Part shown: piece by piece, positions 7,924-16,194 of the stretch
Position numbering within the stretch: the first letter of the stretch is position 1
Layout of the letters: each line of letters begins with the position of its first letter
Source: Promethearchaeota archaeon
GTDB lineage: Archaea; Asgardarchaeota; Lokiarchaeia; Sigyniarchaeales; SOKP01
Direction: 5' to 3'
DNA: 53,558 nt
Assembly: GCA_013375475.1 (NCBI GenBank)
Contig: JABXKD010000014.1
Location: forward strand, 1-53,558
Notes under the pieces: generated by a model
Seen by the model: the letters and a program-made list of their open reading frames with translations, nothing else
Database searches by the model: none
Told to the model about the DNA's origin: nothing
Position numbers and translations under genes: made by a program

Positions 7924-10425
7924 TTATATCGAATGCGATTCTCGAGCTATTATTTCGTCTTGCAATTCCTTACCAATGGCGTTGAAATAAGCGTTATAGC
8001 CCGTGATTCGAACTAGGAGGTTGGTATACTTTTCTGGATGTAATTGGGCGTCCTTTAACATTTCTACATCGAGCATGTTGACTTGTAAGCAAGTTCCTCC
8101 GTTTTCAATGTATCCCCTCAAATAGGATTTAAATTTTTCTTTATGCTCTGGAGTTTTAAGAATTGCGGGATTAAATGTTATCGTATGGCTTGCTCCGTTA
8201 GGCAAATAGTTAATAAATTCTCCATCTTCTGTTTTTCCGCCAAGTGCGATACCCACCGAATTTGTAACTGCTGTAGGACCTTTAAGATCTGCTCCATTTG
8301 ATGGGCAAATCGCGTTTGAGAGAAAGGTTCCCTTTCTTCGGCCATTTGGAGTGGCTATAGTCAAACTGGCGTCAGCTCCTGCCCAATAATTCCATGATAG
8401 CATTCCAGGTCGAAATTGAAAATCAGTGGGAGTTTTATATTTCCACGTTTCGTCAGCCCACACTTCCATTACTTTTTGAGCTAATTCGTCAGCGTCATCG
8501 ACGTCGTTTCCATATTTAGGCGCTCGATTTTTTAAGATTGTTTGAATCACAGCGTATTCTTCTCCTTCAAAATCGTTAATCAAGGCATTTTTAATTTGGG
8601 ATATGGTGTATTTTTTATCGTCGTACACAAATTTTTTAATTGCCAATAAAGAATCGACAGTAGTAGCAAAACCCACGCCCTCAATAGTGATAAATCTTAA
8701 CTCAGGACCACCACATCTGATATCTAATCCTTTTTCAATGCATCCTCGAGTTAAAGTCGATAAGTATGGAGTAGGGAAGTATTCTGCTCTAAGAGATTCA
8801 GTTAAATTATATGTTTCTACAGTGTACTTAATGAGAAATTCTACTTGTTTTTTCCAAGCATTCCAAAATTCATCCCAAGTGTTAAAATTATCAGAATTGC
8901 CTGTTTTCGGCCCAACTTGCTCGCCCTTCTTGGTAGCGACATCATTACCGGGCATATTCTTCCCGTTCCAAAGAGTCAATTCAATGCTTTTCGTTAAGTT
9001 TGGGTTACAATTAACGGTGCCAGATCTATCGTTTCCTTGCATTGTATTTTCTAAACATCCAACGCAAGCGTAATCCCAAGCGTCTTCGGGAGATATTCCT
9101 TCTGCAATCATTCCGGCTATACTTCTTTCATCGAAATTTATAAGAAATGGTGCACCTTGAGATCGAGAAACCATGTCGACTATGGTATTTAACAATTTTT
9201 CGGGAGAATTCCTATGAAGTCTAATGTTTGGTTTTGGTTCTAGGATGGGAGACCACTCGTCAATAACTTCCAAAATGGTGTATGTTAACTCGTTAGTTAA
9301 ATCTTCGCCGTTGGGCCCACATCCACTAAGAGTCATCAATTGTCCGAACGCCGCAGTAATACCCTGTTTTCCTACTCTAATTTGTGCGTCATAGGCAGTA
9401 TTACAATGAAACCAAAAACTACCTAAAATATCTTTTGCTAATTCTTTTGAAATATTTTTTTCATCAATTACATCTTTTTTATACAAATCCCAGAGGTGTT
9501 GATCAGTTCGACCAAATGAAGTGCCTGGCCCAGGATAAGATTCTTCGGCCATTATTAGCATATGAGTTAACCAAATAGCTTGAATCCCTTGCCAAAATGT
9601 TTCAGCAGGCTCCCATGGAACCCTTTCAAGGTTTTTAGCCATCTGTTCTAATTCTTCTACTCTTCTAGGTGTGCTTGCTTTTTCTTTAAGTCTCCTACAT
9701 TCTTCAGCGTATTTTTTTGCGAATTCTCTTGGTATTTCCGAAGCTTCTAACATTGCTCTTAATTCTTGACCTTTAGAACTATTTTTTTCTCGTTCTGGTA
9801 ATTGTTCGTACTTAGCTTTTATTTTTTCATGAATATACTTAAAGCCTTTTGTAATTATGGTTTCGTGATCTGGGATAAGGTGACCTCCCGTTGCTCCTGT
9901 ATTTCCAAACCCTGATTGATGAAATTTGTAAAATTTATGCCTAGTACTCAAATTTTCTTTCCAATATTTTTTAGTTTCTTTTTCAGTCAAACAATCGCTC
10001 AATTGAGTGTTAAACCTACCGCCAGCAATTAAATCGTTCTCAGATATGATCTCGTGCGGTACGTAATCGAGTATTACTGTTTTAAAGAATTTAACCTTAC
10101 GTTCGGGTAAAGATAAGTCCCAGAATCCATCAGGTAAAGATACTGGAATAGCCACAGACCTCAAACAACCCTCAAAGACTCCCTTACCTTTATTTCCTAT
10201 GTAAAAATAAATCTCAGGAGTCACATAATAATCAGTTTCGCACCAAACTATGTCCCAATCAGTGTCCGTGGTGAAGGACATGTACTCGTTGTTCCATTCA
10301 CGTTTAACTCCTTTGAAGTAATAATTCCTTAACCATTCTGATCTTTTGGATAAATGGTGAGGCTGAGCGATATTATATTTTGGTTCTTCTTTCTTGGTTT
10401 CTTCTCTAAGTTTAGAATTGCTCAT
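7924..10425 (-). CDS. Glycyl radical enzyme of the PFL-like family, substrate unknown
   Basis: An 833-residue anaerobic radical enzyme. The C-terminal glycyl radical motif RITGYNAYF carries Gly809. The thiyl site is Cys457 in VGCLEN, followed by Glu459; this Cys-x-Glu pair marks the eliminase/decarboxylase branch (glycerol, propanediol and hydroxyproline dehydratases, choline lyase and similar) rather than pyruvate formate-lyase, which uses Cys-Cys. The segment after the thiyl loop (TVNCNPNLTKSIELTLWNG) differs from subclasses I can recall, so the substrate is left open. Such enzymes need a radical-SAM activase; none is encoded anywhere in this window. The gene stands alone, divergent from the flavoprotein at 10643. 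Oxygen sensitivity of the class implies an anaerobic host. Confidence 0.9.
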   Translation of the reverse strand: MSNSKLREETKKEEPKYNIAQPHHLSKRSEWLRNYYFKGVKREWNNEYMSFTTDTDWDIVWCETDYYVTPEIYFYIGNKGKGVFEGCLRSVAIPVSLPDGFWDLSLPERKVKFFKTVILDYVPHEIISENDLIAGGRFNTQLSDCLTEKETKKYWKENLSTRHKFYKFHQSGFGNTGATGGHLIPDHETIITKGFKYIHEKIKAKYEQLPEREKNSSKGQELRAMLEASEIPREFAKKYAEECRRLKEKASTPRRVEELEQMAKNLERVPWEPAETFWQGIQAIWLTHMLIMAEESYPGPGTSFGRTDQHLWDLYKKDVIDEKNISKELAKDILGSFWFHCNTAYDAQIRVGKQGITAAFGQLMTLSGCGPNGEDLTNELTYTILEVIDEWSPILEPKPNIRLHRNSPEKLLNTIVDMVSRSQGAPFLINFDERSIAGMIAEGISPEDAWDYACVGCLENTMQGNDRSGTVNCNPNLTKSIELTLWNGKNMPGNDVATKKGEQVGPKTGNSDNFNTWDEFWNAWKKQVEFLIKYTVETYNLTESLRAEYFPTPYLSTLTRGCIEKGLDIRCGGPELRFITIEGVGFATTVDSLLAIKKFVYDDKKYTISQIKNALINDFEGEEYAVIQTILKNRAPKYGNDVDDADELAQKVMEVWADETWKYKTPTDFQFRPGMLSWNYWAGADASLTIATPNGRRKGTFLSNAICPSNGADLKGPTAVTNSVGIALGGKTEDGEFINYLPNGASHTITFNPAILKTPEHKEKFKSYLRGYIENGGTCLQVNMLDVEMLKDAQLHPEKYTNLLVRITGYNAYFNAIGKELQDEIIARESHSI

Positions 10426-10642
10426 TTATAATGGCACATCAATTTTTTTTTGTAATATGAAAGTCGAAGTAAATAATTGATTATATTTAATCTTAAATCA
10501 ATAATAAATATTCAAATTATATCATATAATTTCCGATCTTTTCTAATTTAACTAACATTATATAATTATTTTTAATTTAGAAACCATTTAGTTAAATTAT
10601 TAGCAGCTTTTTTTCTTAAACAGAAAGTATTAAGGGTTTTTT

Positions 10643-11590
10643 ATGGAAACACAAGATTATAAATGTGAAGTTCTAATAATAGGAGCGGGGGCTGCGGGAT
10701 TAAGTGCAGCCGTTTATTGCGGTAGAGCAAATAGAAATGCGATTGTATTAGAAGGAAAAGAGCCTTCCTCTCTAACCAAATCGCAAGAAGTTCAGAATTG
10801 GCTTGGTGAAATTGATACAACAGGGTTGGGACTTTTGAAAAAGTTTAAAAAGCACGCAGAAAGCTATGAAAGCGTTACAATAATGGATGGGGATGTAATT
10901 GCCTTAATGTTAGGGATGGGAGTGAATATGATTTCAACAAGAACGGCAAATATCACTGCTGACGTTGTGGTTATTGCCACGGGCACAGGGCAACGAAAAG
11001 AGGTCATAAAAGGGGAAAACGATTTACTTGGATATGGTGTTTCCTACAGTGCATTATACGATGGATCGTCATACAAAGATAAAATAGTTTATTTATACGG
11101 AAGAGACGAAGAAGTGATGGAAGATGCTTTAGTTCTAAATCAGATGGGATGTATAGTCCGTGTTATTTCTGATGTGGGAATTGATGAACTACCTGAAACG
11201 GTTAATAAAGTCAAAGATGGTGGTATCGAAGTGATTGAGAAAATGAAAGTAATTGAAGTAGTTCCAGATTCGGAGGGTATGATTCAAAAAATTATATGTA
11301 AACCGACTGAATCTGAATCAGAAGAAAACGAAAAAATTAAGGAATTTGAATTAAGTTGCTTATTTATTTTATCTCATATATCTTCTAATTCAATATTCAA
11401 AAAGGCTGGAGTAGAATTAGACGATATGCGAAATATTAAAGTGGATGACGAACAGAAAACAAATATTAATGGAGTTTATGCCGCTGGAGATTGTACTGGG
11501 GGCCTTTTTCAAGTTGTTTTTGCGGCAGCAGAGGGTGCACGAGCAGGAATAAATGCTTGCAAATATCTTCGTCACCAACAAAAAGAATGA
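10643..11590 (+). CDS. Thioredoxin reductase-like flavoprotein lacking the redox CxxC
   Basis: FAD-binding two-domain protein of the thioredoxin reductase fold: N-terminal GAGAAGLSA dinucleotide motif and C-terminal GVYAAGDCTGG FAD motif are intact. The active-site loop that reads YCATCDG in true enzymes reads YSALYDG here (Ser136, Tyr139), so the dithiol is gone. In the second nucleotide domain the usual GGGxSA is replaced by YGRDEEV and the HRR NADPH-phosphate motif is missing. It therefore cannot act as a normal NADPH-thioredoxin reductase. It may take electrons from ferredoxin or a partner flavoprotein, or be regulatory. It lies 107 bases before an intact thioredoxin reductase on the same strand, as a diverged duplicate. 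Confidence 0.85.
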   Translation: METQDYKCEVLIIGAGAAGLSAAVYCGRANRNAIVLEGKEPSSLTKSQEVQNWLGEIDTTGLGLLKKFKKHAESYESVTIMDGDVIALMLGMGVNMISTRTANITADVVVIATGTGQRKEVIKGENDLLGYGVSYSALYDGSSYKDKIVYLYGRDEEVMEDALVLNQMGCIVRVISDVGIDELPETVNKVKDGGIEVIEKMKVIEVVPDSEGMIQKIICKPTESESEENEKIKEFELSCLFILSHISSNSIFKKAGVELDDMRNIKVDDEQKTNINGVYAAGDCTGGLFQVVFAAAEGARAGINACKYLRHQQKE

Positions 11591-11697
11591 ATTTATAGAA
11601 TTCATTTTATCAATAGAAATATGAAAAAAAATTTAAATTATTAATATGATTATTATGCGTAATTTTAATTATACCTACAAAAAAATGGAGATTAAAA

Positions 11698-12642
11698 TTG
11701 TCTGATAAAAACGAATTTGATCTTGTAATTATTGGTGGTGGCCCTGCAGGATTAACAGCTGCAATTTATGGGGGGAGAATGGGTTTAAAGACTGCTCTTT
11801 ATGAATGCAAAGCATTTGGAGGTTTAGCTGGAACAGCTCCCAAAATTGAAAATTATCCCGGATTTGAGAGCATCAATGGACTTGAATTAACAGAAAAGAT
11901 GAGGAAACAAGCTGAAATATATGGAACAACCTTTTTTTATAATGAAGTCTCAGCAATCAATCCGAAAGAACTGACTGTAACTACAAGTAAAGGTGAAACA
12001 AAAGCAAAATCTATAATTATTGCTACTGGTTCCAAGCATCTAACACTTGGATTGCCTAACGAATATAAGTTAATAGGGAACGGAATATCTTACTGTGCTA
12101 CTTGCGATGGACCTTTATTTCGAGATCAAGTAGTTGCTACAGTTGGTGGTAGTAATGCCGCGGGTCTAGAAGTAATTTATCTATCAGGTTTAGCAGAAAA
12201 AGTTTATCTTATTCATAGACGGCATTGTTTGCGAGCAGAAGCATGTATTGTTGATGAGGTTGATTCATTACCCAATGTTGTACCAATGTATAATTGTACT
12301 ATTGAAGAAGCTATACCTAAAGATAACAAATTAGGAGAACTAAAAATAAAAAATATTGAAACCGGTGAAATAAGTAATATAAGTGTAAGTGCTCTATTTA
12401 TTGCTATAGGTGTTGAGCCACAGAGTGATTTAGCGAAGAGGGCAGGGATAGAACTTGATGAGGATAATAATATTAAAGTTGATAAAAATCAGGAGACTAG
12501 CTTTCCTGGTATATATGCGGCAGGAGATGTAACAGGTGGAATACGGCAGGTAACCACTGCTACTGGTGAAGGAACCACTGCAGCTATGAATGCCTATCTC
12601 TTCATCAAACAAGGTTGGTATGGAGAACGAAAGAGTAAATAA
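11698..12642 (+). CDS. trxB: Thioredoxin reductase
   Basis: Reduces thioredoxin-type proteins using FAD and a pyridine nucleotide (or another donor). The N-terminal GGGPAGLTA, the redox pair Cys133 and Cys136 in SYCATCDG, a second nucleotide-binding GGSNAAG, an IHRRH motif and the C-terminal GIYAAGDVTGG are all present at normal length (314 residues). Translation begins at TTG with GGAG about 7 bases upstream. The HRR motif suggests NADPH. Next to a cysteine-less paralogue at 10643, with which it may be co-transcribed. Confidence 0.93.
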   Translation: MSDKNEFDLVIIGGGPAGLTAAIYGGRMGLKTALYECKAFGGLAGTAPKIENYPGFESINGLELTEKMRKQAEIYGTTFFYNEVSAINPKELTVTTSKGETKAKSIIIATGSKHLTLGLPNEYKLIGNGISYCATCDGPLFRDQVVATVGGSNAAGLEVIYLSGLAEKVYLIHRRHCLRAEACIVDEVDSLPNVVPMYNCTIEEAIPKDNKLGELKIKNIETGEISNISVSALFIAIGVEPQSDLAKRAGIELDEDNNIKVDKNQETSFPGIYAAGDVTGGIRQVTTATGEGTTAAMNAYLFIKQGWYGERKSK

Positions 12643-12708
12643 ACAAAATTATCACCTCTCTTAATTTTATAGGACAATTAATAAAAAAATATAATTGATA
12701 TTATCTGC

Positions 12709-12732
12709 ATATTACACCGTATTATGTAATAT
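12709..12732. promoter_or_regulatory. 8-bp inverted repeat with 8-bp spacer before the Xer gene
   Basis: ATATTACA, spacer CCGTATTA, then TGTAATAT form a perfect 8+8+8 arrangement ending 21 bases before the ATG of the recombinase. The right half contains TTATGTAAT, like the right arm of Xer/dif sites. It may be a recombination site or an operator for the gene's own regulation; only the symmetry is directly seen. Confidence 0.4.
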
Positions 12733-12753
12733 CACGATGTTATTTTTTCTATT

Positions 12754-13683
12754 ATGGTAGATTATAAGGTATCAGATTTTATCGATGATTTTCTAATTTC
12801 AAAGGAAGTTGAGGAGGGATGTGCGCCCTCAACTATTAAAGCGTATCGATACGATCTTGAAAAATTTATAAGCCTTGTAGGAGACTTAGCTCTTGAGTCT
12901 CCAATGGTGCGTCAGAGAGTTAGATTATTTTTAAAGCAGCTGAAGGATTTAGGATATACTAAAAAAGGTGTAAGCCGAAAAATAGCCACCTTGAGATCTT
13001 ATTTTAAGTTTTTGACACTCAATGAATTTATAACTAAAAACCCTATGAGCACAATAAAATCTCCCAAAATAAAATTAGAAGAAAGTCTTCCCAAATTTCT
13101 TGATATTTCTGATATCGAAGTAATTTTTAATAAGTTAAAAGACCGAAAATTGTTTAACTCCAGGAAGAGTCAAAGATATTATTTAATTGTAAGGCTCCTT
13201 TATTCTACTATGGCTCGTGTAAGCGAATTGTGCGATATTAGGATAAGAGATATTGATTTTAACAAAGGCTACATAAGACTAAAGGGTAAAGGAAGCAAAG
13301 AAAGAATTGTGCCCGTTGATTATAATACATTAAATCTTTTTAACGAATATCTAGGTAATCGAATATCGTACAGTACTGAGGATTATCTCTTGGTAAACAC
13401 AAGAAATCAAAAATTAAATCCGCGTGTAGTCCAGGCAGATATAAAATCAATAAAGGAGAAGTGTGGTTTCCCCGTTTCTAAAATTATAACGCCTCATGTA
13501 TTTAGGCATACTGGAGCTACGCATCTTAGAAGGTCGGGAATGGATATTAGTGAATTACAGGATATTTTAGGGCACAGCTCTCCAAATACAACTCGTATCT
13601 ACGCCAAGAATGATATAACCAAGTTAAGACAGTCTTATTCTGTGATGCATCCATTAAATAATGATAACTTAAAACTGCGGTAA
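12754..13683 (+). CDS. xerA: Tyrosine recombinase XerA/XerD-like
   Basis: Site-specific recombinase of the integrase family, which in archaea resolves chromosome dimers at dif. An N-terminal SAM-like DNA-binding domain (about 5-90) precedes a catalytic domain with the full active site: Arg155 in ARVSELCD, Lys179 in the beta-hairpin GKGSKER, His248 and Arg251 in HVFRH, His274 in LGHSS and nucleophile Tyr283. At 309 residues it matches chromosomal XerA/C/D rather than large phage integrases. No tRNA or other integration marks flank it. It lies directly upstream of orc1/cdc6, on the same strand with 148 bases between, and a 24-bp inverted repeat precedes it. Confidence 0.92.
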   Translation: MVDYKVSDFIDDFLISKEVEEGCAPSTIKAYRYDLEKFISLVGDLALESPMVRQRVRLFLKQLKDLGYTKKGVSRKIATLRSYFKFLTLNEFITKNPMSTIKSPKIKLEESLPKFLDISDIEVIFNKLKDRKLFNSRKSQRYYLIVRLLYSTMARVSELCDIRIRDIDFNKGYIRLKGKGSKERIVPVDYNTLNLFNEYLGNRISYSTEDYLLVNTRNQKLNPRVVQADIKSIKEKCGFPVSKIITPHVFRHTGATHLRRSGMDISELQDILGHSSPNTTRIYAKNDITKLRQSYSVMHPLNNDNLKLR

Positions 13684-13831
13684 GTAATTAATTATAAAAC
13701 TTTTATAACATCTTAAGTCAATTATCTATTAATATTCTAGTAAAAAGTTTAAAGTATAAGAAAGTTTAAACTTAATTTGTTCTATAATTACTTATATATC
13801 ACTAAAAATTTCAATTAGGAGCAAGCCAATC

Positions 13832-15025
13832 ATGGACGAAGATGATTTTAGAAAGCCTTTCATGCAAAAGTCAGTTTTTAAGCAAGCCAGCTCGCTTGAT
13901 ATGAGCTATTTACCCGATAAATTGTATTGTCGCGATGAAGCAATAAAAACCTTAATTTTCAACTTTAGAAGGATTCTTGATGAAGAAGAGCAACCTTCGA
14001 TCAACTGCTTAATTTTGGGAAAAGGAGGAGTTGGAAAAACTTGTACCGCGAGATGGTTTGGTAAAAATTTCAAAAATGTTGCCTTGGAAAAAGATGTTTA
14101 CTTGTTTACAGAGTATTATAATTGCATAAATTTTCGCTCAAAAAGTAAGATAATACGTGAACTTTTAGCCAAGCATACACACGGAAGTGGTAGGGGCTTT
14201 TCAGATGACGAAGCACTCAAACTAATTCTGAAACAGTTAATTAGAGAAAAGACCTATATGTTGTTAGTTATCGACGAAGTTCATCTATTAAAACCAGATG
14301 AGATTTTAGCTCTTTTAGATATAGCTGAAACGTACGGTCATCAGAACGCAAAGCTATCAATAATACTAATCTCCAGAAACAAAGATTGGATGAGAATTGA
14401 AACTGAAAGAATTTTAAGTAGATTAAACGAGAAGATTAAGCTTAAACCTTATAAGTACGAAGAATCAAAACAAATTTTGGAATATAGAAGCGAGCTCGCT
14501 TTTAAAGAGTATGTTGTAGATGATGATATTCTAAATATGGTTGGCCAGATTGTTACTGATCATCAAGATATGCGTCACGGAATCGAGATTTTAAGAAAAA
14601 GTGGTCTATACGCTGACAAAGAAGGATTAGATCGGATAAATGCAGACATTATTAGAGGGGCTTCAAATGACGTGTATCCCACATTTAGAGCAGAGATCGT
14701 GGATCAACTTAACGATCAAGAACTTTTTGCATTATTTGGAATTGCTAGATCCTTAATAAATAAAGACGAACCTTTTACATTGGTTGACGAAGCTTTTGAA
14801 GAGTATCAGATAATTAGCGAGACATATTCAGTAGAACCTCACGTTAAAATGAGCTTTCGAAAATATATACGAACGCTTAACCAGTTAAAGATTATCGCGT
14901 CGAAAACTGTCAGAATCGAAGAGGCAGAGAGAGGAAGACATTTAGAAATTACACTATTAGATATCCCCGCTGGCAAATTGGAAGAATTTTTAATTGAGAT
15001 TTTCAATAAAAAATTCGGTTCATAA
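13832..15025 (+). CDS. cdc6: Orc1/Cdc6-type replication initiator ATPase
   Basis: AAA+ initiator that binds replication origins and helps load MCM. Walker A GKGGVGKT (Lys69, Thr70), Walker B LLVIDEVH (Asp148, Glu149), a sensor-1 region with ISR, an SRLNEKIKL motif and a sensor-2 segment HQDMRHGIEILR are in order. The C-terminal ~100 residues form the winged-helix DNA-binding domain. The 397 residues are typical. AGGAG sits about 11 bases before the ATG. Archaeal origins often lie beside orc1/cdc6, but I could not recognise clear origin-recognition boxes in the flanking gaps, which are only about 150 bases each. Neighbouring xerA makes a replication/segregation context. Confidence 0.92.
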   Translation: MDEDDFRKPFMQKSVFKQASSLDMSYLPDKLYCRDEAIKTLIFNFRRILDEEEQPSINCLILGKGGVGKTCTARWFGKNFKNVALEKDVYLFTEYYNCINFRSKSKIIRELLAKHTHGSGRGFSDDEALKLILKQLIREKTYMLLVIDEVHLLKPDEILALLDIAETYGHQNAKLSIILISRNKDWMRIETERILSRLNEKIKLKPYKYEESKQILEYRSELAFKEYVVDDDILNMVGQIVTDHQDMRHGIEILRKSGLYADKEGLDRINADIIRGASNDVYPTFRAEIVDQLNDQELFALFGIARSLINKDEPFTLVDEAFEEYQIISETYSVEPHVKMSFRKYIRTLNQLKIIASKTVRIEEAERGRHLEITLLDIPAGKLEEFLIEIFNKKFGS

Positions 15026-15175
15026 GTTCCGTTCCAAATCCATGACTAGATTCGTTCTATTCTAATATTTTAGGTACACTTTTTAAGAAACAGCAGAAAA
15101 TATTAAACACACCTTTAATTCAATTATCTAAGGGATATTTTTAACACTTTTACTTAACTCTAATATAAATTTTTT

Positions 15176-16168
15176 ATGGAAAAAAAGAAAGTTTTATTAA
15201 CTGGAGCTTCTGGCACAGTTGGTAAAGAAGTATTTAAAGAATTGTTAAAGAGGACCAATCATTACGAGATTAGTTTATTTCTAAGAGGATCGCGTAAGAA
15301 TAAAAAGCTATTCAAGCGATACATGGACAAAATTAGGATTTATTGGGGGAATATACAGAATTTTGAAGAAGTCAAAGAAGCTGTGAATGAGCAAGATGTT
15401 GTTATCCATGTAGCAGGTGCTTTAGCAGATGTAGCATTTAAAAATCCTGAAGTTGTAGTTTCCACAAATGTAGACGGTACTCAAAATGTAATAAATGGTA
15501 TGGAAAACCAGATAAATCCTCCCAAACTTATCTTTACCTCCTCCGTTGTCGTTTATGGTGATCGACGGGAAAACCCCACCATTAAACTATCTGACCCAAT
15601 AGATGAAGATACGAAAGATCTATATGCCGCTACTAAAATTAAAGCTGAAAGCCTAATTAAAGAATCTAATCTTGAGTATTGCATTTTTAGAGTTACTTTT
15701 GTTGTCGCGACAGAAGTATTGAAATTCAGACCGATTATGTTCTATATTTCTCTAGAAACAAGTGTAGAGGCTATCCACTCTAAAGATGTTGGGTTAGCTT
15801 TAGTTAATGCCATAGATTCGAAAGAGGCATGGAACAATACTTTCAACTTGGGGGGAGGAAAACAATGTCAAATGTCATATCGAGATAATATGGACAATAT
15901 TTTTGAAATTATGAGCTTTGGAAGAGGATTCTTGCCTGATGAAGCCTTTTCAAAAGAAGATTCTCATTGCGGTTTCTTTGACGAGCAAGAAACAAGCTAC
16001 ATTCAGAGCATTTTAAGGTTTCAGAATTTCACTTTAGAGGATTTCTATAAAGAAGTTAAAAAGTGGATTGGGATAAAGAGATATTTGATTCCACTAGTAA
16101 AACCAATTCTACGATGGTTTATTCTCCGGAAATCTGAATTTTATCAAGACTTTAAAAACAAGAATTAA
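15176..16168 (+). CDS. Extended SDR: NAD-dependent epimerase/dehydratase or 3-beta-HSD-like
   Basis: Rossmann-fold oxidoreductase of the extended short-chain dehydrogenase family. The N-terminal GASGTVGKEV binds the dinucleotide; a TSSVVVYG segment supplies the catalytic Ser region; Tyr and Lys lie in LYAATK (Y-x-x-x-K). After about residue 190 the substrate domain is not diagnostic: sugar-nucleotide epimerases and 3-beta-hydroxysteroid dehydrogenases both look like this. The C-terminal end is basic and hydrophobic, perhaps membrane-associating. It ends 27 bases from the convergent steroid 5-alpha-reductase homologue, so a shared isoprenoid or steroid-like substrate is conceivable but unproved. 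Confidence 0.8.
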   Translation: MEKKKVLLTGASGTVGKEVFKELLKRTNHYEISLFLRGSRKNKKLFKRYMDKIRIYWGNIQNFEEVKEAVNEQDVVIHVAGALADVAFKNPEVVVSTNVDGTQNVINGMENQINPPKLIFTSSVVVYGDRRENPTIKLSDPIDEDTKDLYAATKIKAESLIKESNLEYCIFRVTFVVATEVLKFRPIMFYISLETSVEAIHSKDVGLALVNAIDSKEAWNNTFNLGGGKQCQMSYRDNMDNIFEIMSFGRGFLPDEAFSKEDSHCGFFDEQETSYIQSILRFQNFTLEDFYKEVKKWIGIKRYLIPLVKPILRWFILRKSEFYQDFKNKN

Positions 16169-16194
16169 ACATAGAAAAATTAAAGAAATTCAAC

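Noticed and set aside
8603..9073. 156-codon open frame opposite the glycyl radical enzyme
   Set aside because: Antisense to the thiyl-site region of a conserved gene, with no ribosome binding site or family resemblance.
7924..10425. Pyruvate formate-lyase
   Set aside because: PFL has two adjacent catalytic cysteines; here the site is Cys-Leu-Glu, as in dehydratase- or decarboxylase-type glycyl radical enzymes.
12754..13683. Integrated virus or integron signalled by the tyrosine recombinase
   Set aside because: Size, active-site spacing and the orc1/cdc6 neighbour fit chromosomal XerA; no flanking tRNA, direct repeats or phage genes.
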